A DNA stretch of 41,778 nucleotides, taken from the NCBI GenBank assembly GCA_026418935.1, contig JAOAAJ010000082.1, forward strand, positions 1 through 41,778, read 5' to 3'. The translations under genes and the position numbers were made by a program. The notes beneath the pieces were generated by a model. The model was not told where the DNA came from, did not search any database, and was given only the letters and a program-made list of their open reading frames with translations. Source of the DNA: Caloramator sp. (lineage in GTDB: Bacteria; Bacillota; Clostridia; Clostridiales; Caloramatoraceae). Of this stretch, positions 6,200 through 16,494 are shown piece by piece (within the stretch, counting starts at the first letter, position 1; the number at the start of each line of letters is the position of its first letter).

Positions 6200-9100
6200 A
6201 TGGGATTTTCTAAAAATGCTATTAAGGTATTAGAAAAGAGATATTTGGCAAAGGATGAGGATGGAAACATAATAGAGACTCCAGATGAAATGTTACATAG
6301 AGTAGCAACAAAAGTTGCAGAGGCAGATAAGTTTTATGATGAAAATGCTGATATAGAAAAGACAAAACAAACTTTTTATGAAATGATGAAAAGTCTAAAC
6401 TTTCTTCCTAACTCTCCAACTTTAATGAATGCAGGAAGGCCTCTTGGTCAGCTTTCTGCTTGTTTTGTGCTGCCTGTTGAAGATTCAATGGAGGGTATAT
6501 TTGACTCTATAAAGAATGCAGCACTTATTCATAAATCAGGTGGTGGAACTGGGTTTAGCTTCTCAAGATTAAGACCAAGCGGTTCGAGTGTAAAATCAAC
6601 AGGAGGAGTTGCTTCAGGTCCTGTTAGTTTTATGAAGGTGTTTGATGCAGCAACAGAGGCAGTAAAGCAGGGGGGAACCAGAAGGGGTGCTAATATGGGT
6701 ATCCTCCGTATTGACCATCCTGATATTTTAGAGTTTATAAAGTGTAAAGAAGATAACAATGCGATTAATAATTTTAATATAAGTGTTGCAGTTACTGAAA
6801 AATTTATGGAGGCTGTGATAAAGGGAGAAGATTATGATTTGATAGACCCTAATACCAAGAAGGTGAAGGGTAGATTAAATGCAAGAGAGGTTTTTGATTT
6901 AATTGTTAAGATGGCGTGGAAAAATGGAGAACCTGGTATAGTTTTTATAGATAGGATGAACAAGTTTAACCCTACACCTAATTTAGGAGAAATAGAGAGT
7001 ACTAATCCTTGTTTGCATAAAGACACCTTGATATCCACAAAGGAAGGTTTAAAAAAAATATCTGAATTGTATAGTGAGTATGGGGACAAAGAGGTTGAAA
7101 TATTAACAGATAACAGGGTATTAAATGAAGGAATTGGAATTACTGTAAGGAGTGCAAAAATAATAAAAACGGGAATTAGAAAAACATTAAGGATAGAGTT
7201 AAGCAATGGACAATATCTTATGTTAACACCAGAACATAAGGTTATGACTATAGATGGATGGAAGATGGCTAAAGATTTATCTGTAGAAGATGAAGTTTTG
7301 GTACAAAGTGGAGATGGTGTGCTTGTAAAAGAAGACAGTATTGGAAGTGAACTTGGATTTTTATTAGGATATATATTAGGAGATGGTTGGCTTACTTTTG
7401 ATGGAAAGGTTTTAGGTGCTGTGTTTGCAGAAAGTGAAAAATATATAATGGATAAAATACAGGAGATTTCGCAGAAATATAATGGTGGAAAAGGAATAGT
7501 AAATTGGAGAGAAAATGGTACTTGGCAAATATTATTTAAAAGAAAGGAATTTGTTGAAAAGATAAAGGAACTTGGAATAGAAGGGAAAAAGGCACCTTTT
7601 AAGAGGGTTCCAAAGTCTATATTTACAGCCTCTAAGGAGACAATTGCAGCTTTTTTAGATGGTATTTTTAGTGCAGATGGTACTGTAAATTATATAGATG
7701 AAGACTATCGAGATGTTAGATTGTCTTCTGCTTCTAAGGATTTACTACTTGATGTTCAATTAATTCTTTTAAATTTAGGAATAACAAGTAAGGTTTATAA
7801 TAGAACAAAGAAAAATCAAGCACAATTTAAATATAGAAATAAAAATGGTGAAGAGAAGACTTATACAAGTAATAACTTTTATGAGTTAGTTATAAATGGA
7901 AATGATATTATTAAATTTAAAGATGTAATAGGTGGCTTTACACATATAGAAAAAAATCAAAAATTAAATGAGATTTGTAGAGAATCGCATAAGAATATAT
8001 ATTATAAGTTTAAAGTTAAAGAGATAAAAGAATGGGAAGAGTGTGAGGTTTATGATGTTATAGAGCCAGTTACAAATTCACTTATAGCAAATGGAATAGT
8101 AGTACACAACTGCGGTGAGCAGCCGCTACTTCCCTTTGAGAGCTGTAATTTAGGCTCAATAAACCTTGCAAATATGGTTAAGTGGAATGGAAAAGGGTAT
8201 GAAGTAGATTATGAACTTTTAGAGGAGACGGTATTTAATGCAGTTCACTTTTTAGATAATGTAATTGATGTTAATGTATATCCTTTGAAGGAAATAGAAG
8301 CTATGACAAAAAGAACAAGAAAAATAGGCCTTGGTGTGATGGGATTTTCTGATATGCTAATAAAACTTAATGTACCTTATAATTCAGAAAAGGCAGTTAA
8401 TATAGCAGAAGAAGTAATGAAATTTATAAACGATAAATCAAAGGAAGCAAGTAGAAGGCTTGCAAAACTTAGGGGAGAGTTCCCAGAGTTTAAAAATAGT
8501 GTATACAAAGATGGAGAACCATTAAGAAATGCTACAACGACTACAATAGCACCAACAGGTACAATAAGTATAATAGCAGGGGTGTCATCAGGTATAGAAC
8601 CACTATTTGCATTAGCCTTTTGGAGAAATGTAATGGATAATGAAAGACTTGTTGAAATGAACTATCTGCTTGAAAATGTATTAAGGCAGAAGGGCCTTTA
8701 TACAAAGGACCTTATAGATAAAATAGCCGATAGAGGAACGTTAGAAGGGATTAAGGAAGTACCAGAGGATTTAAAGAAGATATTTGTAACAGCTCACGAA
8801 ATAGAACCAATATGGCACATAAAGATGCAGGCAGCCTTTCAAAAGTATACTGATAACGCTGTATCCAAAACAGTAAACTTTAAAAATTCTGCTACAGTAG
8901 ATGATGTAAAGACTGTATATCTTCTTGCCTATAGGCTTGGCTGTAAGGGTGTTACGATTTATAGAGATGGAAGTAGAGAAGGTCAGGTTATAAACATAGG
9001 AAAAGACAAGGAAGCTAAAGTTGATGAGCATATTCCAAGAGAGCGTCCAGAAATAACTATGGGTATAACCGAAAAGGTTAGGGTAGGATGTGGAAATCTT

Positions 9101-9541
9101 TATATTACAGTTAACTATGATGATAATGGAATATGTGAGGTATTCACAAATGTAGGTAAAGCTGGTGGATGTCCATCACAATCCGAAGCTACGGCAAGGC
9201 TTGTGTCAATAGCCTTAAGAAGTGGTATGGATGTAAAGGAAATTATAGAACAGTTAAAGGGAATAAGGTGTCATTCAACTTTAAGACAAAGAGCAAACAA
9301 TAAGGATATAAAAGTTTTATCCTGTCCTGATGCTATAGCAAGAACAATAGAAACATTAATAGATATAAAAAAGGTTGGAGGCTTTAGGGATTTAAATATT
9401 AAACCTGCTGATGAAATTGAGGACTTGATTGCAAATTCAAGTAAGAAATCAAAAATTAAATGCCCAGAGTGTGGAAATGAAATAACTCATCAGGATGGAT
9501 GTGTAATATGTCCAAGTTGTGGATATTCTAAATGTAGTTAG
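6200..9541 (+). CDS. nrdJ: Class II (adenosylcobalamin-dependent) ribonucleoside-diphosphate reductase with intein
   Basis: The reading frame has 1113 residues: extein residues 1-270, a 367-residue intein, then extein to the end, giving a 746-residue spliced enzyme. It reduces ribonucleotides to deoxyribonucleotides with a B12-generated thiyl radical. Visible are SACFVLP (first redox cysteine), [14 protein letters not shown], the NPC-GE catalytic motif rebuilt after splicing, [10 protein letters not shown] (second redox cysteine), the [11 protein letters not shown] phosphate loop, and a C-terminal CPECG/CPSCG segment, probably the redox tail. No N-terminal ATP-cone precedes the core. ATG 6200 is preferred over ATG 6194 because AGGGG (6187-6191) is 8 bases upstream. 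NrdR boxes control it. No partner subunit is adjacent, as expected for class II. Confidence 0.95.
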   Translation: MGFSKNAIKVLEKRYLAKDEDGNIIETPDEMLHRVATKVAEADKFYDENADIEKTKQTFYEMMKSLNFLPNSPTLMNAGRPLGQLSACFVLPVEDSMEGIFDSIKNAALIHKSGGGTGFSFSRLRPSGSSVKSTGGVASGPVSFMKVFDAATEAVKQGGTRRGANMGILRIDHPDILEFIKCKEDNNAINNFNISVAVTEKFMEAVIKGEDYDLIDPNTKKVKGRLNAREVFDLIVKMAWKNGEPGIVFIDRMNKFNPTPNLGEIESTNPCLHKDTLISTKEGLKKISELYSEYGDKEVEILTDNRVLNEGIGITVRSAKIIKTGIRKTLRIELSNGQYLMLTPEHKVMTIDGWKMAKDLSVEDEVLVQSGDGVLVKEDSIGSELGFLLGYILGDGWLTFDGKVLGAVFAESEKYIMDKIQEISQKYNGGKGIVNWRENGTWQILFKRKEFVEKIKELGIEGKKAPFKRVPKSIFTASKETIAAFLDGIFSADGTVNYIDEDYRDVRLSSASKDLLLDVQLILLNLGITSKVYNRTKKNQAQFKYRNKNGEEKTYTSNNFYELVINGNDIIKFKDVIGGFTHIEKNQKLNEICRESHKNIYYKFKVKEIKEWEECEVYDVIEPVTNSLIANGIVVHNCGEQPLLPFESCNLGSINLANMVKWNGKGYEVDYELLEETVFNAVHFLDNVIDVNVYPLKEIEAMTKRTRKIGLGVMGFSDMLIKLNVPYNSEKAVNIAEEVMKFINDKSKEASRRLAKLRGEFPEFKNSVYKDGEPLRNATTTTIAPTGTISIIAGVSSGIEPLFALAFWRNVMDNERLVEMNYLLENVLRQKGLYTKDLIDKIADRGTLEGIKEVPEDLKKIFVTAHEIEPIWHIKMQAAFQKYTDNAVSKTVNFKNSATVDDVKTVYLLAYRLGCKGVTIYRDGSREGQVINIGKDKEAKVDEHIPRERPEITMGITEKVRVGCGNLYITVNYDDNGICEVFTNVGKAGGCPSQSEATARLVSIALRSGMDVKEIIEQLKGIRCHSTLRQRANNKDIKVLSCPDAIARTIETLIDIKKVGGFRDLNIKPADEIEDLIANSSKKSKIKCPECGNEITHQDGCVICPSCGYSKCS
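7010..8110 (+). mobile_element. LAGLIDADG homing-endonuclease intein in NrdJ
   Basis: The intein has 367 residues and starts with Cys (CLHKDTL, block A). It contains TPEHKV (block B, TxxH), two dodecapeptide motifs [10 protein letters not shown] and [18 protein letters not shown] (block F) and ends NGIVVHN (block G, His-Asn). The next extein residue is Cys. All residues for class 1 splicing are present and the frame is open, so it should splice. It sits between NP and CGE of the catalytic loop, so the +1 nucleophile is the enzyme's thiyl-radical cysteine. Both LAGLIDADG acidic residues remain, so the endonuclease may be active. Confidence 0.95.
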
Positions 9542-9564
9542 GGTGTAGAACTTTCTACACCCTA
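9539..9564. terminator. Hairpin at convergent ends of nrdJ and the chemotaxis gene
   Basis: TAGGGTGTAGA (9539-9549) pairs perfectly with TCTACACCCTA (9554-9564), loop ACTT. It includes both stop codons. Neither side has a good T-run, so termination is likely but not certain. Confidence 0.6.
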
Positions 9565-11672
9565 AACTTATTTACAGAGGTATTTAGATTTCCAGATAGA
9601 TGAATTAGATTATCTGCCTGAAGTTTAATATTTTTTATTTCCTCAATCTGATTTAAAACGTGTAGTGAAGATGCTTCAGCCGTCTCTAAAAACTGGTCTG
9701 ATACAGCTAAAGTATTCTTTATACTATTTTCAAGGCTACTGCTTTTAGTTGTAATTTCATTTATTGTATCATACATATTATTTAATGAATATAGCATTTT
9801 CTCAACAGTACCATTTAAATATTCGAAGGAGTTTTCTGTTGTTTTTACTGCATCGCTTTGATTAAATATATTTTCTTTTATAGTTTTTGTATATTCAATA
9901 GTAGAATTAGTTAGTTTGTGTATATCCTCAATAATTTTTCTAATATTGTTTGTAGATAGATTAGTTTCTTCTGAAAGCTTTCTTATTTCATTTGCAACAA
10001 CAGAGAAGCTTCTTCCAGCATCTCCAGCACGTGCGGCTTCAATAGATGCATTAAGTGCAAGAAGGTTGGTTTGGGAGGATATTTGATTAATTACAGTAAT
10101 AACAGAGTTTATATTTTTTATATGCTCAACAAGTAGGCCTATTTGGTTTTCAATATCCTGCATTGATTTTATAGTTTCATTATTCTTTTCCTTTAGGTTG
10201 TTAATTGACTGTAATGCAACTTTATTTGAGTTTTCTATGTTATGGCTTTCCTCTATAAGTTCACATCTTTTTACATTTAATATTTTAGCATCTTCTACAA
10301 AGGCCTTTGCTAATTCAATTGAACTTGTAATTTCCTTCTTTTGGTTTTCTGTTCCTATTGATATTTCCCTCATAGCAATTTCAACAATATCAGAACCTTG
10401 TAGTAGTGATACTGCATCATTATTTAGATTTTGGGACGAATTGACTAATATATCTGAAGCAGACTGTATTTGTTCTATAAGTTGTTTCATATTTAAAAGC
10501 ATTTTATTTAAATATCCTGCAAGTTCACCAAATTCATCCTTTGAATCAATAACAACATCAACGGTTAAATCTCCTTGTCCTATTGTATCCATATATTTTG
10601 AAAGTTTCTTAAGCTTTTTATTTATGTTATTTGAGAAAATATAACCAATAATAATTGATACCACAATAAATATTATAAATACACCAGCCATTATATAAAA
10701 CATAAACAACGATTTAGAGTATATATCTTTTTTGCTTATTTGAGTAATTACCTTCCAATTAGATTTAAAGTTATTTTGGTAAAATATAAAGCTTTTGTTA
10801 TTATTGAATTCAGCTTGTTTTAAGCTTTTTTTACCTGATAGTATTTCCTTGGTAATATTTTTATCCTTTATATATTCATTAATATCTTTATTTATATATT
10901 GAGCCTGTCTTGTTGTAATTATTTTTCCATTTGAATCAAGAAGGAATACTTGTCCACTATTTTCTGTTATAAAGCCCTCAAAGGATTTTAAAAAGTCTGT
11001 TAAGGATATTGTAAACCCAACTATACCAGCAATATTGTTTTCATTATCATATATTGTTTTTGTAAGTACTATAGAAGTTTTATTATTTCCCTTTTCCTTT
11101 ATAGTATTGCTCCAGTAGGGATTATTGAAGTTGTTTATTGTTTTGCTATAAATATCCGAAGTATGAGAAACATCTATGTTTAAACTGTTATTAGGGAAAA
11201 AATAAATATGTCCATCCTTGTTAGAAATAAAAACGTTTTTTATGTTTATGTTGGAAGACATAACCTTCTTAAATTCATCATTAAGCACAGCTTGGTTTAA
11301 GTCATATAAATGTGTCTTTATGGTATTGTTTTCAGCAAAAAGAGTAAGTAGACCCTCAAAGGATGATAGCTTTTCATTGATTAAATTGTTTAACCTTTCA
11401 GAGGTTTGTTCAATGGCACTTGTATAATTTTTTTCAATAGTTTTAATTAAGAAAGAGCTTGATATTAGACCAGATATAAGTACTGGTAGAAGAGATATTA
11501 GTAGCATTATAGATATGATTTGATTTTTTACTGTTTTTAGGTTTAACTTTTTTAGTTTGGATCTTTTAAAATTGATATTTTTTAGATTGGAATCAAATTG
11601 TTTAAACTTAAATTTCTTAAGCTTAAACGTTGGTAATTTAATATTAACTTTTTTTAGAAATTCAAAATTCAT
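9555..11672 (-). CDS. Methyl-accepting chemotaxis protein with periplasmic sensor domain
   Basis: A 705-residue chemoreceptor. The order is a basic cytoplasmic N-terminus (residues 1-50), membrane segment 1 (about 51-76), an extracellular sensor region of about 245 residues resembling a dCache domain, membrane segment 2 (about 322-346), a HAMP linker, and a long coiled signalling domain. The hairpin tip shows [22 protein letters not shown] and VANEIRKL-like blocks, which contact CheA/CheW. Start CAT at 11670-11672 has AGGGGG 7 bases upstream. The ligand is not predictable. It diverges from a c-di-GMP gene, and TTAACA repeats lie between them. The first 50 residues carry 16 Lys/Arg and only 2 acidic residues, which is unusual. 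Confidence 0.92.
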   Translation of the reverse strand: MNFEFLKKVNIKLPTFKLKKFKFKQFDSNLKNINFKRSKLKKLNLKTVKNQIISIMLLISLLPVLISGLISSSFLIKTIEKNYTSAIEQTSERLNNLINEKLSSFEGLLTLFAENNTIKTHLYDLNQAVLNDEFKKVMSSNINIKNVFISNKDGHIYFFPNNSLNIDVSHTSDIYSKTINNFNNPYWSNTIKEKGNNKTSIVLTKTIYDNENNIAGIVGFTISLTDFLKSFEGFITENSGQVFLLDSNGKIITTRQAQYINKDINEYIKDKNITKEILSGKKSLKQAEFNNNKSFIFYQNNFKSNWKVITQISKKDIYSKSLFMFYIMAGVFIIFIVVSIIIGYIFSNNINKKLKKLSKYMDTIGQGDLTVDVVIDSKDEFGELAGYLNKMLLNMKQLIEQIQSASDILVNSSQNLNNDAVSLLQGSDIVEIAMREISIGTENQKKEITSSIELAKAFVEDAKILNVKRCELIEESHNIENSNKVALQSINNLKEKNNETIKSMQDIENQIGLLVEHIKNINSVITVINQISSQTNLLALNASIEAARAGDAGRSFSVVANEIRKLSEETNLSTNNIRKIIEDIHKLTNSTIEYTKTIKENIFNQSDAVKTTENSFEYLNGTVEKMLYSLNNMYDTINEITTKSSSLENSIKNTLAVSDQFLETAEASSLHVLNQIEEIKNIKLQADNLIHLSGNLNTSVNKFRV

Positions 11673-11701
11673 ATGCTTACCCCCTATGTTTGTCTAATTA
11701 A

Positions 11702-11730
11702 AATATAAAAACTTTGATATATAAAAACAA
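11702..11730 (-). promoter_or_regulatory. Promoter of the chemotaxis gene
   Basis: On the minus strand TTGTTT (11725-11730) and TATATT (11702-11707) are 17 bp apart, giving a leader of about 22 bases. Confidence 0.55.
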
Positions 11731-11746
11731 GAATATTAAATTAGTT

Positions 11747-11798
11747 TTAACATAATTAACATAGATTTAACATTGTTACAATTAACAAGAATTTAACC
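11747..11798. promoter_or_regulatory. Cluster of TTAACA repeats resembling Pho boxes
   Basis: TTAACA occurs at 11747, 11756, 11767 and 11782, with TTAACC at 11793 and a GTTACA at 11775. Two pairs have the 11-bp start-to-start spacing typical of PhoP/PhoB direct repeats (11756/11767 and 11782/11793). The same hexamers with 11-bp spacing precede pstS. Regulator binding is inferred. Confidence 0.5.
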
Positions 11799-11863
11799 TA
11801 TACAAAAATGCCTATTTACATAGCACATTTAAAATTTAATTAACAATATAAAAGGGTGATACT

Positions 11864-13609
11864 ATGGATAAATGTAATGAGCTTAAAAAAATACTTGATG
11901 AAAGAAATATAAGAACTTTTTTTCAACCTATTGTGGATGTGAAAAATGTTAAGATTGTAGGATATGAGGCTTTATCTCGTGGACCTGTTGGAAGTATACT
12001 TGAAAGACCAGATGTGTTATTTGATACAGCAAAGGACTGTGGTCTTCTATGGGAAACAGAATACCTTTGCAGGACATTGGCAATAGAGAGGGCAAAAAAG
12101 AATAATATAAGTGAGTATTTATTTTTAAATGTAGACCCGCAGATAATAAAGGATGCTAAATTTAGGGATGGGTTTACGACGGAATTTTTAAAGTTATATA
12201 ATTTATCACCTGAAAAGATAATATTTGAGATAACAGAAAAAACAGCAGTTGAAGATTATAAGGCCTTCAGAGAGGTTTTGCAGCATTATATAAATCAAGG
12301 CTATAAAATTGCAATCGATGATACAGGAGCTGGATATTCTGGTTTTAGGCTTATAACGGAGACAAAACCACAATTTATTAAGCTTGATATGGGGCTTATA
12401 AGGGACATTGATAAGGATAGTTTTAAACAAGCATTATGTAAAAACTTACTTTCACTTAGCAGAATAACTAATATGAAACTTATAGCAGAGGGTGTTGAGA
12501 CTATAAATGAGTTGAGTTTTTTAGTTGAAATAGGTGTGGAATTTGTACAGGGGTATTTTTTAGCAAGGCCAAGTGAAAATATAGTTGGTTTAAGTGAAGA
12601 AATAAAACAACAAATACTATTTTTACAAAAAGAAAAGAGCAAAAAATTAACCTATAATGCAAAGACGTGCCCTATTGGAAAGATTGTTAGGTTTGATACG
12701 CCAATAGAAGAAACTACTAAATGCAAAAATGTTAAGGATTATTTTAATAAAAATTTAGCTCAAGGTGTAGTGGTAGTTAAGGATAACTACCCAATAGGTC
12801 TTGTTATGAAAAGTGAGCTTAATTTTGCATTGTCCAAGCCCTTTGGAAATGAGATATATTTAAATAGACCAATAGGAATAATTATGAACAAATCTCCACT
12901 TGTTGTAGATTATAACCTTCCTATTTCTGAAGTAGCAGAACTTGCAATGTCAAGAAAGGAAGAAAACCTTTATGATTATGTAGTTGTAATTAAAGATAAT
13001 AAATACTATGGAATAGTTACAGTAAAAAAGCTTTTAGAGTATGCTATGGAACTTGAACTAAACTATGCAAGACATTTAAATCCACTTACAGGACTTCCAG
13101 GCAACTTAATAATAGAAGAGAAGTTAAATAGTTTAATAGAAAATAAAAATATGGCATCTATATTATATATAGATTTAGACAATTTTAAACCCTTTAATGA
13201 CCTTTATGGATTTGAAAATGGTGATAGAGTAATTAGAATGTTGGCAGATATTTTAATAGAAGCTTCCAAAGAATATAACGGATGCTTTGTTGGGCATATT
13301 GGTGGAGATGATTTTGTAGTTATATTAGATGAATTAGGAGTAAATATTGAAGGATTATGTAGACAAATTATAAGGGAGTTTGATAGAAGAATTAGGTCCT
13401 TCTACACCATAAAGGATTTAAATAATGGTTATGTAATATCGGTTAATAGAGAGGGAAAAGAAGTTGAATTTCCTTTAGTATCTGTTTCTATTGCGTGTTT
13501 GGATGGCGAATTAAAAGGATATGATTCGGTTAAGGAGATAGGAGAACACCTATCTTCCATAAAAAAACAATGCAAACAGATTAAAGGGAGCTGTTTTATT
13601 GTTTCTTAG
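11864..13609 (+). CDS. EAL-CBS-GGDEF protein, probable c-di-GMP phosphodiesterase
   Basis: A soluble 581-residue protein. The EAL domain (about 1-245) keeps its catalytic set: YEAL at 34-37, NVDPQ, EITE, IDDTGAGYSG, KLDMG, AEGVET and VQGYFLARP, so hydrolysis of cyclic di-GMP is likely. Residues about 265-400 look like a CBS pair, often a nucleotide-sensing module. The C-terminal GGDEF domain (about 410-575) has GGDDF at 480-484 instead of GG(D/E)EF and no RxxD inhibitory site upstream, so it may bind GTP and regulate instead of synthesising c-di-GMP. The start ATG follows AAAGGGTG. It is divergent from the chemoreceptor and upstream of pst, with Pho-like repeats on both sides. Confidence 0.9.
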   Translation: MDKCNELKKILDERNIRTFFQPIVDVKNVKIVGYEALSRGPVGSILERPDVLFDTAKDCGLLWETEYLCRTLAIERAKKNNISEYLFLNVDPQIIKDAKFRDGFTTEFLKLYNLSPEKIIFEITEKTAVEDYKAFREVLQHYINQGYKIAIDDTGAGYSGFRLITETKPQFIKLDMGLIRDIDKDSFKQALCKNLLSLSRITNMKLIAEGVETINELSFLVEIGVEFVQGYFLARPSENIVGLSEEIKQQILFLQKEKSKKLTYNAKTCPIGKIVRFDTPIEETTKCKNVKDYFNKNLAQGVVVVKDNYPIGLVMKSELNFALSKPFGNEIYLNRPIGIIMNKSPLVVDYNLPISEVAELAMSRKEENLYDYVVVIKDNKYYGIVTVKKLLEYAMELELNYARHLNPLTGLPGNLIIEEKLNSLIENKNMASILYIDLDNFKPFNDLYGFENGDRVIRMLADILIEASKEYNGCFVGHIGGDDFVVILDELGVNIEGLCRQIIREFDRRIRSFYTIKDLNNGYVISVNREGKEVEFPLVSVSIACLDGELKGYDSVKEIGEHLSSIKKQCKQIKGSCFIVS

Positions 13610-13650
13610 TGTATATAAAAAAATAAATAACAAAAAATAAAATTAGATGC

Positions 13651-13710
13651 TTAACCTAAATTTAACACAAATGTGCAGGAACTTAACAATTGAAAATTAT
13701 AAAATGTAAT
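13651..13710 (+). promoter_or_regulatory. pst promoter with Pho-like repeats
   Basis: TTAACC (13651) and TTAACA (13662) are 11 bp apart; a third TTAACA (13683-13688) is 21 bp further. A TGTAAT -10 (13705-13710) lies so that the last repeat takes the -35 position, as in PhoB/PhoP-activated promoters. Confidence 0.6.
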
Positions 13711-13747
13711 TGTAATTTGAAAGAATTAAAATGAAAGGGGAAAAATT

Positions 13748-14653
13748 ATGAAGGCTAAAAGGTTTTTAACTTTAGCATTGACAGCAGTTCTTTCTTTATC
13801 AATGGTATCTTGTGCAGGACAAAAGAGCAAATCACTTAGTGGAACAATTAAGATTGATGGTTCAAGTACAGTATATCCAATAACTCAAGCAGTAGCAGAA
13901 GAGTTTAAGAAAGAAAATCAAGGAGTTGAAATAACAGTAGGTGTATCAGGAACAGGTGGAGGATTTAAAAAGTTTGTAGTAGGTGAAACAGATATAAACG
14001 ATGCATCAAGAAAGGTTAAGCAAGAGGAGCTTGATAAAGCTAAGGAAAATGGAATAGAAATGACAGAAATACAAATTGCATTTGACGGTATAGCAGTTGT
14101 TGTAAACAAACAAAATGATTGGGCAAAGGATATGACAGCAGAAGAGTTAAAGATGATATGGGATAAGGATTCAAAGGTTCAATACTGGAGTGATGTAAGA
14201 CCTGAATGGCCAAAGGAAAAGATAAAGTTATATGGCCCAGGAACAGATTCAGGAACATTTGAATACTTTACAGAAGCAATAAATGGAAAAGCAAAGCAAA
14301 TAAGAGCAGACTATACAGCAAGTGAAGATGATAACGTTCTTGTTCAAGGTGTTGCTGGAGATAAGTATGCTATGGGATTCTTTGGACTTGCATACTATGA
14401 AGAAAATATGGATAAGTTAAATATCGTTAAGATAAATGGTGTTGAGCCAACAATTGAAACTGTAAAGAATGGAACATATAAACCACTTTCAAGACCACTA
14501 TTTATGTATGTTTCTAATAAGGCTTTAGAAAGACCAGAAGTTAAGGAGTTTGTTAAGTTCTATCTAACAAAGGGTAAGGATTTAGTTAAGGAAGTTGGAT
14601 ATATTCCAATGGAGGATTCAAAATATCAAGAAGAACTAAACAAGATTAAGTAA
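13748..14653 (+). CDS. pstS: Phosphate ABC transporter, substrate-binding lipoprotein
   Basis: PstS, 301 residues. A lipoprotein signal peptide ends at Cys22 (SMVSC), so the mature protein is membrane-anchored. The phosphate-binding start IDGSSTVYPIT and later GVSGTGGGF and GPGTDSGTFEYF are typical of the family. It hands phosphate to PstC/PstA. The start ATG follows AAAGGGG. It is the first gene of pstSCAB-phoU and sits directly behind the Pho-like promoter. Confidence 0.96.
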   Translation: MKAKRFLTLALTAVLSLSMVSCAGQKSKSLSGTIKIDGSSTVYPITQAVAEEFKKENQGVEITVGVSGTGGGFKKFVVGETDINDASRKVKQEELDKAKENGIEMTEIQIAFDGIAVVVNKQNDWAKDMTAEELKMIWDKDSKVQYWSDVRPEWPKEKIKLYGPGTDSGTFEYFTEAINGKAKQIRADYTASEDDNVLVQGVAGDKYAMGFFGLAYYEENMDKLNIVKINGVEPTIETVKNGTYKPLSRPLFMYVSNKALERPEVKEFVKFYLTKGKDLVKEVGYIPMEDSKYQEELNKIK

Positions 14654-14657
14654 TTTG

Positions 14658-14675
14658 GGCACCCCTTGGGGTGCC
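14658..14675 (+). other. Intercistronic hairpin between pstS and pstC
   Basis: GGCACCCC and GGGGTGCC form a GC-rich stem (about 7 bp with a CTTG loop). No T-run follows, so it is more likely an mRNA-stabilising or partial-termination element that keeps pstS transcript in excess than a full terminator. Confidence 0.6.
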
Positions 14676-14704
14676 TTATGGCCTGTAAAGAAGGGGGAGA
14701 TGTT

Positions 14705-15610
14705 GTGAGAAGGATAGAATTTGAAGGAAAAGAAAGAATGAATAGGCTTGAAAAGGCTGTTAAGATAATATTAACTACGCTTGGACTTATATCTATATTT
14801 ACTACAATTGGAATTATTTTTTCACTTTTTGAAGAAACCTTTATGTTTTTTAAAGAAGTATCTATAGTAGAGTTTTTAACAGGCACAAAATGGACACCAC
14901 TTATAGAACCAACTCACTTTGGAGTACTACCACTGGTTGCAGGTACAATGCTTATAGTTGTAATTGCAGGTTTAATATCTATTCCATTAGGACTTGGTAG
15001 TGCAATATACTTAAGTGAGTATGCTCCAAAAAAGGTAAGAAAGTTTTTAAAGCCAATACTTGAGGTTTTAGCAGGCGTTCCTTCAATTGTCTATGGATAT
15101 TTTGCATTAACTGCTATAACACCTCTAATTAGAAATATATTTCCTGAAACAAGTGTATATAATGCCCTAAGTGCAGGTATTGCTGTTGGTATAATGACAA
15201 TACCTCTTGTATCTTCTATGAGTGAAGATGCAATGATGGCAGTGCCAGACTCTTTAAGAAATGGTGCCTATGCCCTTGGAGCTACAAAACTTGAGGTTAC
15301 AAAGGATGTTGTTATTCCAACTGCTATGTCAAGTATAGTTGCGTCCTTTATACTTGCTATATCAAGAGCCGTTGGAGAAACAATGATTGTTGCAATGGCA
15401 GCAGGTTCAACACCTAAACTTACAATAAATCCTTTAGAGAGCATTCAGACTATGACAGGATATATAGTTCAAATAAGTATGGGTGATGTACCTTATGGTT
15501 CACTTGCCTATAAGACATTGTTTGCAGTAGGAACACTTCTTTTCCTTATAACATTTATATTAAATGTAATTTCAAGACATTTTGTTAGAAAATATAGGAG
15601 GGCTTATTAA
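14705..15610 (+). CDS. pstC: Phosphate ABC transporter permease PstC
   Basis: PstC, 301 residues, one of the two permease subunits of the high-affinity phosphate importer. It has about six membrane segments and the binding-protein-dependent permease loop (GATKLEVTKDVVIPTAMSS). The start is GTG 14705, 5 bases after GGGGGAG; upstream in-frame codons would run into the pstS-pstC hairpin. The last base of its stop codon is the first base of pstA's ATG, so translation is coupled. Confidence 0.95.
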   Translation: MRRIEFEGKERMNRLEKAVKIILTTLGLISIFTTIGIIFSLFEETFMFFKEVSIVEFLTGTKWTPLIEPTHFGVLPLVAGTMLIVVIAGLISIPLGLGSAIYLSEYAPKKVRKFLKPILEVLAGVPSIVYGYFALTAITPLIRNIFPETSVYNALSAGIAVGIMTIPLVSSMSEDAMMAVPDSLRNGAYALGATKLEVTKDVVIPTAMSSIVASFILAISRAVGETMIVAMAAGSTPKLTINPLESIQTMTGYIVQISMGDVPYGSLAYKTLFAVGTLLFLITFILNVISRHFVRKYRRAY

Positions 15611-16482
15611 TGAATAATGAGGAGTTAAAAAGGCTCAAAAAAAGAAAAATGTTAAATAGCGTAATGCACGGCATATTTTTAGCCTGCACATTGTTTGGAG
15701 TTATAGTACTTGCAGTATTAATGATAGATATATTAAGAAAAGGTCTTCCTTGGTTAAGTTTTGACTTTTTAAAGAATTTCCCTTCAAGATTTCCAAAAAA
15801 ATCAGGTATATACCCAGCGTTATTAGGAAGTCTTTGGGTAATTCTTTTAACTGCAATAATAGCATTTCCTATAGGGGTTGGTACTGCTATATATCTTGAA
15901 GAATATGCTGAAGATAATAGATTTACAGAGTTTATAAAACTTAATATTGCAAACTTAGCAGGTGTGCCTTCAATTATATATGGTATGTTAGGTCTTGCAG
16001 TATTTGTAAGGTTATTTAGTATGGGAAGAACTATACTTGCGGCATCATTTACAATGGCGATTTTGATTTTGCCAATAATTATAATAGCATCACAAGAGGC
16101 CATAAAAAGTGTACCATCATCCTTAAAGCAGGCATCCTATGCACTTGGTACAACAAAGTGGCAAACTGTAACAGGAGTAATAATTCCTTATGCACTACCT
16201 GGAATACTTACAGGCTCAATACTTGCTATATCAAGAGCCCTTGGTGAAGCAGCACCACTTATTGTTGTAGGTGCCCTTGCCTATGTATCCTTTATACCAA
16301 AGGGACCCTTTGATCAATTTACAGTGCTTCCAATACAGATATTTAACTGGGCAGGTATGCCTAAAAAAGAATTCCAAGATGTTGCAGCAGCAGGAATTAT
16401 AGTGCTTCTTGTAATATTGCTTGGAGTAAACTCTGTTGCAATCATTTTAAGAAATAAATATCAAATTAGAATGAAGGACTAA
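15610..16482 (+). CDS. pstA: Phosphate ABC transporter permease PstA
   Basis: PstA, 290 residues, second permease subunit. It has six predicted membrane segments and the EAA-type loop GTTKWQTVTGVIIPYALPG that docks on PstB. GGAGGG lies 7 bases before the ATG, inside pstC. Overlap with pstC is one base (TAATG). Confidence 0.95.
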   Translation: MNNEELKRLKKRKMLNSVMHGIFLACTLFGVIVLAVLMIDILRKGLPWLSFDFLKNFPSRFPKKSGIYPALLGSLWVILLTAIIAFPIGVGTAIYLEEYAEDNRFTEFIKLNIANLAGVPSIIYGMLGLAVFVRLFSMGRTILAASFTMAILILPIIIIASQEAIKSVPSSLKQASYALGTTKWQTVTGVIIPYALPGILTGSILAISRALGEAAPLIVVGALAYVSFIPKGPFDQFTVLPIQIFNWAGMPKKEFQDVAAAGIIVLLVILLGVNSVAIILRNKYQIRMKD

Positions 16483-16494
16483 GGGGGCAAAGAA

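Noticed and set aside
10198-10644. 148-codon plus-strand frame opposite the chemoreceptor
   Set aside because: It is a reversed image of the coiled signalling domain with no ribosome site.
15585-16103. 172-codon minus-strand frame opposite pstA
   Set aside because: It mirrors the pstA membrane segments and has no independent support.
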